A DNA stretch of 64,000 nucleotides, from assembly GCA_029339505.1 (NCBI GenBank), contig JAQISU010000041.1:9713001-9777000 (forward strand), written 5' to 3'. The notes beneath the pieces were generated by a model. That model was not told where the DNA came from, did not search any database, and worked only from the letters and a program-made list of their open reading frames with translations. The translations under genes and the position numbers were made by a program. The first letter of the stretch is position 1. Every line of letters begins with the position of its first letter. This DNA comes from Unio delphinus (taxonomy: Eukaryota > Mollusca > Bivalvia > Unionida > Unionidae). Below, piece by piece: positions 18,442-30,340 of this stretch.

Positions 18442-19561
18442 AATAAATGTGGTTTTTTTTTCTTACATTATGTCAAGGCACAAACCGCCGATTGGTTTTA
18501 TTTCTTCACTCATGTGGAAATAAAGATAGACTGAAGTAATCACTACGTTGATTTAAACTAATCTACAGTAATTTGAGATTTTAGTATTTCCACAATATAG
18601 TGCTTTGATACAAAACGGAAAAGATTATATTTGGTTAACTAATTCCTTTCGTAGATTGATACGTTAAAGATTATTGTGGTTGAGTCACATCACAAACTGG
18701 TAGTTTCTACAGTTTGTATCGATTAATATCTTTAAAGGACATATTCAAATGATGTTCTGCAGCACGGTGCCTCAACGCCCACACTAGGTCGAGGGACTGA
18801 TGATGATGATTATGACATAGCGAATTGTTGTCTTTAATTGTATACATTGGATTTAAAGATAATTATTACTAATAGCGAAACACGTTTTATTGAATTTGTG
18901 TTCAATGCATTGGCTATACACTAGAGATATCTGGTTTAGATGATGTTTTCTGTTTGTTTTACTTTAATTCAAGTGAAGGTGAAAGTGAAGAATTTACATT
19001 TTTTGCAATTTAGAATGTCTTTAAATTAAATGAACGTTGACCCTTATCCTGATCCTCTTATTGCGTCTTAGGTTTTCATATTAAGATTGTATCCATTAAA
19101 ATTAAAAATCTCTACCTTAACATAAAAAGTAGAATCAGTCTTTTCGTTTTGTTCAGTTTTATGTTTTTTTTTAAATTACAAACTGCTTGTTAATACTTTG
19201 CGACTAAATAAGGTTTGTGGAATAATTGTGGATTCATTAAGATACATCTTGGATTATATCTTTGAAATATATCAAAACTGTTGGCACACCAAAAACTTCC
19301 CCGCTTTGTATTACATCAGCATATTCAGGAATATAATTGTTCGCAGTTCTCCAATTCTTCCAGGCTTCTGATCAAATGTTTAGGAGTCTATGGGAATTAT
19401 TTCACAAAACTGTTAATTTCTTTCTAAATTTTTACTTTGTCTTCAAGGGAAGTATATTACTTGTTGAACTTTACTAAACGATTTGTGTTTTGTTCTTGAT
19501 CTATTCTGTCTTTTTCAGCATGACCATATAGTAGTACCTCTTGTGTGTGCTTATGTCTGCA

Positions 19562-19738
19562 TTATAATGTGAATGGTGTGTCCGTGATAACCTTCCAGTC
19601 TAGTTTGATAACAGAAGATCCGTCTAATGTTTGATTCTCACTTAGTTTTGGCTTGCAACCAAATGCATCCATTATTGGATTAAGGCCGTTCCCAAACATG
19701 ATTTTGAGTATGGTTGTAATGAAATGATAACATTCTAC
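19562..19738 (-). other. Conserved reading frame shared with copy 2 of the duplication
   Basis: About 58 codons open to TAA 19562 (ITTILKIMFGNG, DAFGCKPKLS, VITDTPFTL). The paralogous stretch 44722-44905 keeps the same frame and stop, with mostly single-residue substitutions. This suggests the last exon of a gene on the minus strand, or old transposon coding. Not recognised. Confidence 0.4.
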
Positions 19739-19744
19739 TTTAAT

Positions 19745-20700
19745 AACTCTATGCTGCTATAATCACATGATTTACTTGAAACCTTTAACTATTTTGAGTC
19801 ACATTGAATTTTGAAGAAAATTGGGTCATTTGATTTCGGTACCCCACAGATTACTTGATCCGTTTAGAATCTGATTGTAAAATTATTAATAATTTATACC
19901 TGAAACCTGCTTTTGTTCAGCTGTAATATTCTTGTACGGGATCAACTTTATAATTACAGACATGCATAGTAGAGTATAGAAACATTGAAAGATATGTTCA
20001 TCCAGGTGGAGGGGACAGAAATGAAGAATCATGAACTAGGTTTACGTTTGGAAGTAAAGTTGGAATAAGAAATATAATCGCAGATGTAATTTCTTCATGG
20101 CTATGGGGAAAGTATTTCCAAAAGTAAAATCCCTACAGTTGTAATAAACGTGGTATTACCACCTTGGCATCGGAAGTTACTCCCACTAATACATTCTAAT
20201 ATCTCATAAAATATTTAATTTTAGACGTTCTGTTCCCATGGACTATACATCAATACATACATCTTTAAAAGGAGCTAAATCTTTGAAAATAACCGTCTTT
20301 GTAAATTACTTGAAACACTCTCTTGAAAAATCTTCTTTTGGCATGTTAAGGTCTTACATGGCATATACTGTCAGAGATGACAAAACTGAAAATTAAAGAC
20401 AAATTGCGTATTACACTTAAATATTTTATTTATTTTAAGAAGTTTGAATCGACAAAGAGATGCTAGATAAGAACTTAATACTACCTACTAAAATATAATT
20501 ATTTCCCAATTGTACGAGACGAGCGCTGCTTGACATTTTACGTTACCTTAGCACTCATTCAAAATCTGATAATATCTCGTAATGTTGCAATATAGCAATT
20601 TACTTTGCTCTACTAATTAATTAGAAGCATTTTAGTACTAGAAAACTAACATGACATACTTGTGATTGTTGAACGGATTCAAATAAATGATTTTTTAAAA
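19745..20700. other. Insertion relative to the paralogous copy
   Basis: Sequence found only in copy 1 of the duplication. I see no terminal repeats, genes or tandem structure; it may equally be a deletion in copy 2. Confidence 0.4.
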
Positions 20701-21841
20701 GACATTTTGCATTTAAAGGACATTTAAGAAACGAAATTATTTAAAGAGGCACAGGAACATCGGCACGGAGTACCTTTTATTTTTGGGGCACAATACGTGA
20801 AAGAAGTATTCATTTTTATGATTTGAAAATATTTTTATTTTTACTTTTTAAATATTACAAAACTCCATCTACTTCCAAGCAAAATCTGTTTTATATTTAT
20901 TTGGTTAGAATGTATCCTATTATTTTAATTTTTAAAACAACAATAACCCCATTCTATGTATTTTTCAATTAGTTACTACAGACCATATTTGACGAAGTTT
21001 GTCTTTTCTTGTATATCATGTAATGTACATTCACCGTCGTTTTTGATTGAAACTGTAATGTAACCTACAGAAGCAATCAATGATATACATGTTATCTACA
21101 ACGTAACTAACATTGAAATATATTGAAATAAATAAACATACAGCTGAAACAGTCACACGGTACATATTATCAGCCATCTTTTAAAGACCGATACAGAAAG
21201 AACCGTGACGTGGAGCAATTATTTATTACATTTAATTTTTAAATAAAAAGTTTTCCAATATTGTCTTTGCAATTTTGTCTTAGATTGTTTGTGTACGAAT
21301 ATTGATGTAATGGAACGAACCAATGGCCGTCGTTGTAATGCTTTGTTTAAAACCATAACATAAAATGGCCATCGTGTTTTTTCAAACATAATAGTAATTA
21401 TATTTCAGTTCATATTTGTATCACATTTATCGGATGGCAGCATTCTGGACGTGATTCATTTGTTGTGACATTAGAATTGACCATAAATAAATTTACTTAA
21501 GACATATTTATATGCCAGTACTGTCAACGTGTACCTAAAGTATGCAACATGTAAATAACTCAACGCAGCAGCTTAAAACCAAATCAATTTGACATTAATC
21601 TCACTGGTCCATTTTCTTTCCTTAGTCTTTTCAGTGACCGTATCATTGTTGGGGAAAGTAAGTATCGCATCGCATTGCCTAAAGGTAGAAGATTGAATTT
21701 CCAGACACATTTGTGTCTCAGTAGCACCACATCACCAATATAGTAACACCTTAAAACGGGAACGTATACGTGTATAGATCCGACAATGCTTTATCATTAT
21801 TTTTTGTTTATTTGTGAGTGGGACGTCTTTGATAACATTCG

Positions 21842-22388
21842 TTGAATGGTCACTTCACAATGTCTCTAAAGAAATTTAACTCTGCCATCGATCAGCCAGT
21901 TCACGTTCGAATTTACAGAATGCCGACTTTACCAAGTGCAAACTTCTTTGCAACACTATATTTAGCAGACATTTCCTTATACACTTCAATGATCCAGTTC
22001 AACATTTTACATCAATTTCACCCCAGACTGTCGAAAATTCAGTTCCCATGTCATCGTCTAACTTTGAAAGAACTAAAACACAGTGTTTCACGAAAGGTTA
22101 TAAGGAATATATTAGACAACTTCGCTAAGCTATGAGACAATTTAACAATATCACAACCCCTACCACACATTTAAATATACCCAATACAGATCACCGACGA
22201 ACTAAAGAATGCAAGTGAGCATCGTAAAAACACTTTATACTCTCCTTTCTATATAACGAAAGTATATGAAACGATCAGCAAAATACACGGCAGGGAAAAC
22301 CAAACTCTATCCGACATCGACCAATTAAAAAATAATAACTTAAACTCCAAATTCACCGTATATACATGCTACCAGTTTTTCAAATAAT
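21842..22388 (+). other. Coding-like remnant, unidentified
   Basis: A 97-codon frame (21842-22135) is followed, after stops, by an open ~66-codon stretch near 22185-22386 with a protein-like composition (KNTLYSPFYITKVYETISK). The two may be pieces of one decayed transposon gene. No family recognised. Confidence 0.25.
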
Positions 22389-22576
22389 GCATCATTCTTT
22401 AATCGTTCACTGGAGCTTTGAAAGCTAAAAGAGAGAATATTGAACAGACAGAAAATACGCGTGTCCTTTGAGAATTGTACGTGTATATAACCCCAAAGTT
22501 CGGTCAATATTTAGTGAAAACGATGCTTAAATATGTCGCCACATACTTCCCGCGGGTAGGTCTCCATCTTCATGCT

Positions 22577-22950
22577 TTTATATTCAATCTCCAAAATTGG
22601 ATTTTCGAAAGATTGGTACCGGTAATATTCTGATCCAAATTAATTCATTGCAAGACGGTTTCAGTTGACATTATTATCCCAGTTTTCAGTGTGAACATGT
22701 GTTCCTTGTGTGTACCGCAGATTTCGACGATATTTGATTTTATATGTTTTGTAACGAAGGGTCACTTTTATTAGAATGTTAACTAATAACACCTGCAAAT
22801 AAACATCGTCCCAACACCGACAGACCATAAAAACAAATAATTACTACAATCTAACAAAGCTGTAAATAAAAACATAAATATAAATATCAAAAATCGTAGG
22901 TTTATTACAGTATATATGTTGCTCGCTTTTTGTGTGTATACTATTTAGAT
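22577..22950. repeat. Dispersed repeat, member 1
   Basis: 22634-22950 matches 27754-28076 (shared CAGTTGACATTATTATCCCAG, CTTGTGTGTACCGCAG and GTTTATTACAGTATATATG-like blocks). 22577-22632 matches 23610-23663 (AGATTGGTACCGGTAATATTCTG). It flanks a gag-like remnant, so it may derive from LTRs, but no clean LTR pair could be drawn. Confidence 0.6.
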
Positions 22951-22974
22951 TTGAAGTATGAAGGTGTTTTTCAC

Positions 22975-23412
22975 TTGCCTGCTCTATTTATTTCATTCTA
23001 CGTTGATATTCCCTTTCTACTCTCTCTCTCTTTGTCATATTGTAATTGTCTTTCTTTTTCCGATTCCTGTCTCTCTCTTCTCTTTTTTATAATGTAATTG
23101 TCTCTCTTTCTCCATTTATTGAAATTCCATCTTCTTCAACACTAATTCCATCTTGAATTTTAATTCTAATTTCTTTATTTTTATGTCCGAGTCCGATGCA
23201 AACTTACTGACCGAAATCAAAGCACTTTTTTCCAAAACATTCTTTTCTACCAAATACTGGACCAAAATCTTTTTGATATCTTGTTTGATTAAAGAAGCAT
23301 TGACTTTAGAAAGATCACATTTTCTGGCAAGTTGAATCAACTCATCTTTTTCGAAAAGATCTAATTGCTCCTGAGTAAGATTAGAAAGAAATATTTCTAC
23401 TTTATATGTCAT
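22975..23412 (-). pseudogene. Gag-like N-terminal remnant of a retroelement
   Basis: 98 residues are open from ATG 23412 (MTYKVEIFLSNL). A helical domain with QLDLFEKDELIQLARKCDL is followed by a charged coiled coil (IKKLELKFKMELVLKKMEFQ). After a stop the frame continues as Glu/Lys/Arg-rich repeats (MEKERQLHYKKEKRE) to about 22975. The plan resembles gag proteins of Ty3/BEL-type elements. A related, more decayed copy lies at 45455-45790. Confidence 0.4.
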
Positions 23413-23554
23413 TTTAATACAAGCCTGTCAATCTCACTAAAGATTAAAAAAATCTCAAAAACTATGGGAATTCAAACTTGAAACAAATGTTTTCTAAAAA
23501 CAATTCTAGCCAAATTCCAATTGATCCCAATCCCGGACGATCCTCCAATTTTTA

Positions 23555-23663
23555 GGTTTATTACAGTATATATGTTACTCGCTTTTTCTGTGTATACTAT
23601 TTAGTTCGTATATTCAGTCTCCCAAATTAGATTTTGAAAAGATTGGTACCGGTAATATTCTGG
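23555..23663. repeat. Dispersed repeat, member 3 (fragment)
   Basis: Combines the GTTTATTACAGTATATATG end and the GATTGGTACCGGTAATATTCTG block of the family at 22577-22950, joined directly. Confidence 0.55.
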
Positions 23664-26415
23664 CATAATCATGAAATCAAAATAGTGTCCGTGTAATTTC
23701 AAAATGTACTCTGTAACATTAGTTGAATATAATGAAAAGAGGTGTCTTCTTCATTTTACAAAACTGGAATAATTTACACGAACATATTACGTATTTAAAT
23801 AAAAAAGTTACATATATATTTGTTCATGTCTTTAATACAAACTTAAAAAGTGCACTGCCCAATATGATACAGACGTATGTGTTTGCATTAAAACAACAGA
23901 GTGAACCTAAAGTTTCAACCATGGTCTTTTACATCAATTGATGTAACAGATGACCAACTCACACGTTGTCCAATGTGACATCTGCAATACACGCCAATGC
24001 AACAACGAATGGAAATGAATTTGAATGGACGCACGAGATCGTTTATTGTAACATTTATTAACCTTAATACAATTCAATGATGGATTTAACATTTCAATTT
24101 TTGGATGTTAATATAGCTGAAAATGCAACGCATTCTTCAAATAGTTCACTTAACCTCCATCAGAAATGTATGCATGTGTATCATAGGTGGCATGTTTTAT
24201 TAAACGAAAAACACGATTTAGGAATCGAAGCGTGAAGGCAAGCCAATTCATTTCACTAACATGTATGATAACATTATTTATTCTTATAATTAGATATATA
24301 GTATCAGCTTTTCTGACAAACAAAAGAATATCTCCCACCCATTTCTTATTAGATATTACTTTGTTAACATGTCACGACACTCGTTGACTCAATTATTCAA
24401 AGAGAATCACGATATGCTTATCAAAACATTATATATGTTCTAAAGATAATCACAACGACTAACTACCTCCACCCCGAAATATCAGATGAACGTCGCTTTA
24501 ATCATTGTTACATAGGACCATGTCTTGAATGCATGTATACTGTTATATGATGTTCAAATCAAATACATAAATAAGGATATTGGAAAATTTTCTGGTCTGA
24601 ACAATGTTAAATTGCATTACATACTGCACTGATATAGGACAATGTTATAAAAACTCATTCACTGTGGGCACTCACCAACATGAATACAACCAAATCTTGA
24701 ACGTCTGCCAATTTTATTTACAATTTGCGTGATATAAATTCAACCAGTTAGTCACCATAATATTCATTTTGTGTGCATACGGAATCGGGTGGGTGTACAG
24801 AAAATTGTCTTGGTCGCTTATTATCTGGCACAGGAAAGACCTCATTCTTCTTATTATTATAAGTAGTAGTAGTATAGCGTCGTATTTATAATCCAACGGT
24901 GACGGATTCGATAACTTTCAAAGCCAGAGATAGAGTCGATTACCTCTGCTTCTGTATGTCGGTGGGAAGGGTACTTAGTTTCCATTTCGTCGTCATGATA
25001 TAGACATGTTTGTTTTTTAAAGAGCAGTTAACCTCCCTGCTCACTCCCCAACAAGGCCATTCTCACTTAAGTCTTTACTTATTATGTAGTAAAAAGATGA
25101 ATGAATCTAACATCATACTTGTGTCCTATAGAGGTATAAGAGGGGTGTGGGTGAACACCCACACCAGTGTCAAACACTATGTTCAAACACGAATAGTGTA
25201 GCTCCCAAGGCAGCAACATTTCTTTAATAAAAAGATGGCTAACTGTACCCCAACTAGGTGCCAAATACAACATTTTATTAATACATGGGTAACTGTATCC
25301 CTACTTCTGATAATTCCACTCTGGCAACTTTAAGATTGATGCATTTATAAAGTTTCTCTTTAGAGAGTTTTGTTTTTTCAAAATCTTTTTATTGGCAGGA
25401 ACAACAAGCACTTTTATTCGGATGCTATGTACTTGCATGAACCGACAACGGACTAGCATTGCCGGGACATTCTGAGCGAATTAAACTAAGAAACAATATA
25501 CTCTATTTTGGTTTCTGGTCTAGAACAGATAATGTTGGAAAAATAATATAGATTTAACAAAAACAGAAACTTTGATTTGTATCACATGTTGCGATTAACT
25601 GTAAAACAACTTTCAATAGAAATTAAACAATGACATGGGTCCTAGATATAGTATCTTTCAAAATGAAACATTAGACCTGACTCATGTACTGTATAAACAA
25701 TACAATTATTCTTTCCGCTAAATCTTGTGTTTCTTTTGTTCTGCGATAAAAATGAAAATAATTAAATGTCATATAAATTATTATGTGCTGGGTTCATAGA
25801 TCACTATTGTGTTTATGACCTTTATGATAATGACAGAATATTGTACATTCAACTGAAAAAAGAGAATGTATACATTACAGAGGTGAAAATATCTTACTGA
25901 TAGTTCATATTATATTATATATCATTCGTCAGCTCTAGCTAATCAAGTACCGAATCTTAACCAACATTACAATCAAACTCATCGGAGAATTTTGTGTATT
26001 ATTTGAATAATTGACCTTATTATTAAAGACAGCAGTGAACGCAGTTTAGTATTCATCCACGCTTCAAAAGAATGCATGTCACGTGATTGGCTAACTTTCA
26101 AGCAATTATTTACAGGAATAGTACTTTTACATGTTGTAAAATTGTGCTGTGGAAAACTGATATAATACGATATTCTTAAAATGTTAATGCTTTATACTTA
26201 TACAAATTTTTAGTCATATTTTACTTTTTAATGAACTTGCTGTCGATGAACAAAATGTTCTATATAATTATATATTAGATATATTAGAATGCACGAGCTT
26301 CTTTCGCTCCAAGAATGTTATATCTTAAAACCAACGTTTTATATTACAAGGTTTACTCAGATACCGCTAATCAGACAAAATAATGCGAAATTTAGGTCTT
26401 GTTGATAGTTTGAAC
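23664..26415. other. Non-coding, nothing recognised
   Basis: AT-rich sequence with only chance frames. A short direct duplication (AAAAAGATGGCTAACTGTA and CATGGGTAACTGTA) occurs near 25230-25300. No gene or transposon is supported. Confidence 0.4.
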
Positions 26416-26541
26416 GCACACACGCACGCACGCACACACACACACACACACATACATACATACATACATACATACATACATACATACATACATACATGCA
26501 TACATACATACATACATACATACATACATACATACATACAT
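26416..26541. repeat. (CA)n then (CATA)n microsatellite
   Basis: About 37 bp of CA/CGCA followed by about 90 bp of CATA with one CATG interruption. Apparent His/Thr-rich frames here are spurious. Confidence 0.95.
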
Positions 26542-26889
26542 GTCTGTGTGTGTACGTATAAAAGTACATATACATGTGTGTGTAATAAAGTATATAGGGG
26601 TATAGGGGCTTTGGATAAAAGTAATACCTTAGTTATCTGGCAGATGCATTATCTGTGTTAACGGACGCACTGTCCTCATCCATCTCCCAAATCTCTCACG
26701 TCTAGTAGCAGATGGGGTGAGTCGAAAATACTATTCAGACAAACTAAACAAATGACAGTTTCGGTTTCGTACGAAAACCAAAATGAAAAAAAAAATCATA
26801 CCCATTAAGTGGGTGAATCAGACAAACTAAAAAATGACAGTTTCGGGTTCGTACGAGTAGGCAAATCAGACAACCTTTTATAGTTGTCT

Positions 26890-27054
26890 ATTTGTTAAAC
26901 CAAGACCTGTGACAAATTCGAAAAGAGTGTCAGCGAACAGAAATTGTGAATGTGTTGCAAGATTACCAAGTATGATAACCGCGATAAATAATGTAATTAA
27001 TTTAACAATTAATACGAAACCTATTAAAGCAATGAAAACAATTATATATAAAAC

Positions 27055-27129
<75 letters not shown>

Positions 27130-27650
27130 CCCACAAAATAATTTTTCAAAAGATAAAATACTCGGTAATGTCACTGTCCGATATTTATATGAACCAGGTG
27201 AACTTGAAGGTGGTAGAAAAAAGCTACTAATCCTATCTGGAGTGTTAACCCACATAAAATATCTAACATAACAAGGTCCATGGGTAGACCCACAATGTAT
27301 AGATTTAGATTCAGTTGCTCCTCAGCGAAGAATTACATGTGAATAGTTACAAGTAATACCCGAGGATACACAACTAGCGCCACGATCACTTAACTAGCAC
27401 CACTCCGTCTGTTACACTCTAGGCAGATCAATATCACATTTTCTCGTGTATGACCAAAACGGCTAAATTGTCGAGGATGTTTCTCGAACCACGACCATAG
27501 AAGTATACAATTACAGCTGGCGCAGTCATTATTCTGCTGTTGTTTCAGCGTCATTATAAATTCAACATCAATATCAAATTCTCTTTTATTTCTCATGTTA
27601 ATTGGGTTCATTTTCTTGACCATCATTTTGAAACAAGAAAGTGTAATTGA
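26890..27650 (-). mobile_element. Degraded Polinton fragment (integrase and polymerase 3' ends)
   Basis: 26900-27260 on the plus strand encodes a decayed integrase C-terminus. ARLPSMITAINNVINLTINTKP aligns with RLPGVVAALNNEITRAINMKP of the main element, and GNVTVRYLYEPGELEGG is nearly identical. 27390-27626 on the minus strand encodes the HNH tail of the polymerase gene (REFDID, CASCNC, CLECNRR). The interval between them is also homologous to 16061-16240. Gene order and convergence are those of the main element in inverse orientation. A (TA)n tract splits the integrase. No terminal repeats are seen. Confidence 0.85.
27054..27127. repeat. (TA)n microsatellite inside integrase remnant
   Basis: About 37 TA units lying between the KPIKAMK and PPQNNF parts of the decayed integrase frame. 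Confidence 0.95.
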
Positions 27651-27753
27651 TTATAAAACAATCTGTTCATCCACATCGGCACCGAATATTACTTGCATGA
27701 GAGACAATGTATCCAATGATGAGCATAGGATGGTTAATAGTTTGTATGCTCCT

Positions 27754-28076
27754 TATCCAAATTAATGCATTGCAAGATGGTGTCAGTTGACATTATTATC
27801 CCAGTTGTTCAGTGTGGACATGTGTTCCTTGTGTGTACCGCAGATTATGAGGATATTTGATTTTATTTGTTTTGCAACGTAGGGGCACTTTTATTAGAAT
27901 GTTAACTAATAACACCTGCAAAGAAACGTCGACCCAACACCGACATACCATAATAACAAATAGCTACTAGAATATAACAAAGCTGTAAATGAAAACATAA
28001 ATATAAATATCACAAACCGTAGGTTTGATACAGTATATATGTTGCTCGCTTTTTGTGTGTATACTATTTAGTTCGT
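27754..28076. repeat. Dispersed repeat, member 2
   Basis: Same family and orientation as 22634-22950; ends at TATACTATTTAGTTCGTA. Confidence 0.65.
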
Positions 28077-28259
28077 AAGCGTCATGTCTTTAGATTCCAT
28101 GGAAGTCATAATTATCCATACTAGGTTACAGCAGATGTTTATATTTTCAGATGTGAAATTAGTATTTTCGAGCACGAAAATAAGAATAAAGGAGCAGAAC
28201 ATTAACACACTGAGGGCAAATAACCTGAATTATATATAATAATAATTTTAGGCAGCTTA

Positions 28260-29752
28260 CCGTATTTTCGCGCATATATCCCGCGGGTTATACCAGATTT
28301 TACAAACCCCGCAAGGGGGGGGGGGGTGCGGGTTATATAAGGGTGCGGGCTATATCACAATTTTTTTACACATAATGATATTTCAACATATTGTTTGAAA
28401 AACGTAACTACATAACATATATTGTTCTAGTTTTGTTTTGCTAGGGTTGGATATTATGGCTACTACGGTGACTTTACAACAACTTACGGTATCGGGAGCA
28501 AATCAACATTTCGGGATAAAAACTTAAAATTTCGTATCCGTCACGTTTTCATAATCAATATTTTCTGTTTTCAATCGAAATAACTACATTACCTAATTTT
28601 ACCGCTGGGCCACGATCCACTGCTTCAGGTCAGCTTCAAGGTGAGGCCACTTTGCTTTAGGTCCGCGACGAGCACGTTTTCGTGGATTCATCTTCTCCAA
28701 CGTTCCTTTTTCTTTTCTCCAACCTCGGATTACACTCTCATCAATATCAAATTTTGTGCCTGTGGCTCTATTGCCATGCACTTCAGCATACGCAATGGCA
28801 GTTAGCTTGAAGTCGGCTGTGTAAGACTTTCGTTTCGGCATTTTTTAAATTAAACAGAAAGAAATTATTTAAACTCGAATCTACACTTCACAAGAATACA
28901 AGATTATTTAAAAATGTCCGTGTTTATGTAGCCTGTAGTTGAGGCACAGCTCCTACGCACACAAGCACTGTGTACCGTGTTTTTCCTGACTTTTATTGAG
29001 CAAAGGTCGTCGGCTTACTTTGATGATGGCGCCGCTAAAGGCTCCAGTTGAAGGGTGAAACAAATACCTGTTTGTTACTGCTGCGGCAACTTCAGATAAT
29101 TGTAGAACATTGAAACAGATTTGTTTTATTTGTTTAGTATATATCAGTGCTTCAAAGGTAATCAGTTCTCTTTGAAGTGTCAGCAAACGTATTTTTTCTT
29201 CTTCCATCTGGTATTTGTTTTTAAATTAGTGTCATCTGCTTGACTGTACTCATTTTACGTTTCCTCCTTCTGCGGATTCGGATTTTGACTAGTCAGTTGC
29301 ATAAAGTAATAAGGCCAGATATCATCATTAGCGGATTATGATATAACAGTGCACTGTTAGTGTGGTTTGCCAGTATGAGACAAGGACTTGTTATTTTAAC
29401 AATATATTCCAGTACATTGTTTCCTGTCATGGTGCCTTTGATTTTCTCTACTCCAAACGCAAGACTGTATATACGGTTTTTATCAGCCAAAATTGGTGTC
29501 GCCACAAATATCACCAGATGGTATATTTTGTCACCAAAACGGAAAACAGAATCGCAGTTTGCTACATCAGTGAAGCCCCGTGATCCTGTAATTGATTTCA
29601 TTTCCGATTGTAGCTGTATAAATATATCTATGGTTGCGGGTTATACAAAGGTGCGGGTTATGCCAACGATTTTTTACACAAAACCCCAAAACCCGCGGCT
29701 ATATGAGGGTGCGGATTATCTGCGTGTGCGGGATATATGCGCGAAAATACGG
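28260..29752. mobile_element. Pogo-type DNA transposon, deletion derivative
   Basis: Terminal inverted repeats start CCGTATTTTCGCGCATATAT (28260) and end GCGCGAAAATACGG (29752), each flanked by TA (28258-28259 and 29753-29754). Sub-terminal GGGTGCGGGTTATA repeats occur at both ends. It encodes only the N-terminal DNA-binding part of a pogo-like transposase; the DDE domain is missing, so it is non-autonomous. Confidence 0.8.
28599..28841 (-). pseudogene. Pogo transposase, N-terminal HTH domain only
   Basis: 80 residues from ATG 28841. MPKRKSYTADFKLTAIAYAE, then VIRGWRKEKGTLEKM and RGPKAKWPHLEADLKQW, are typical of the Brinker/CENP-B-like helix-turn-helix of pogo elements. The stop after IVAQR leaves no catalytic domain. 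Two other frames within the element (28953-29207 and 29293-29601, minus) are not recognised. Confidence 0.7.
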
Positions 29753-29754
29753 TA

Positions 29755-30307
29755 AGTGAAATATAATGATGCAAAATGAATACAACTACCTGATGTAAAT
29801 ATTAATGTTATTTATGTCACAAATACAATTATTCTGAACCAAATAGTTTGCTATTTATTTAAGTCGAGACACTTTGACTTATTTATCACGACCTTCATTA
29901 ATATGGTTCATTTTATAAAATAATCACTCACAGGAAGAATAAGATGTGAAAGTCATTGTTTGCTGTCCTTTTTCAAATAAATAATTATGTGCTGCCACAA
30001 CAATAAAAAAAGATGAACATGTCACGGATATTATAAAATCAAAATTATACACAGTTTGACATATGTGCTTATACAAAAACGACATACAAAGTCTGTTGAT
30101 TGGTACAACGAAAATTAAGTAAAGACATATTAGTTTCCTTGCGACCTTTCACTGACGTTACTTACGGTTATATCCAACATTTGTAAGTCAGACTACTTCT
30201 GGCACAAGTCAAAATCTGTTGATTTAGTTGATATATCATCGTCAAAATATGTTTTATATTTCTGTCTGTACGTCTGTCTGTCTGTCTGTCTCTCTTCTCT
30301 GTCTGTG

Positions 30308-30340
<33 letters not shown>

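Larger units (their letters stand above)
18593..21205. repeat. Segmental duplication, copy 1, right part
   Basis: Aligns in the same order with about 43731-45420. Shared blocks include ATATCTTTAAAGGACATA, GTGAATGGTGTGTCCGTGAT (19570 and 44730) and GGCACAGGAAC (20747 and 44955). About 950 bp (19745-20700) is present here but absent from copy 2. No complete gene. Confidence 0.8.

Noticed and set aside
22577..23663. LTR pair around the gag-like remnant
   Set aside because: Shared blocks exist on both sides, but they do not form two colinear terminal repeats with TG/CA ends and a target duplication.
26357..26661. Cys/Tyr/Met- and His/Thr-rich proteins (also at 33251-33654, 37163-37493, 54862-55132, 60249-60458)
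   Set aside because: Translations of CATA, CA and TA microsatellites with no stops by chance.
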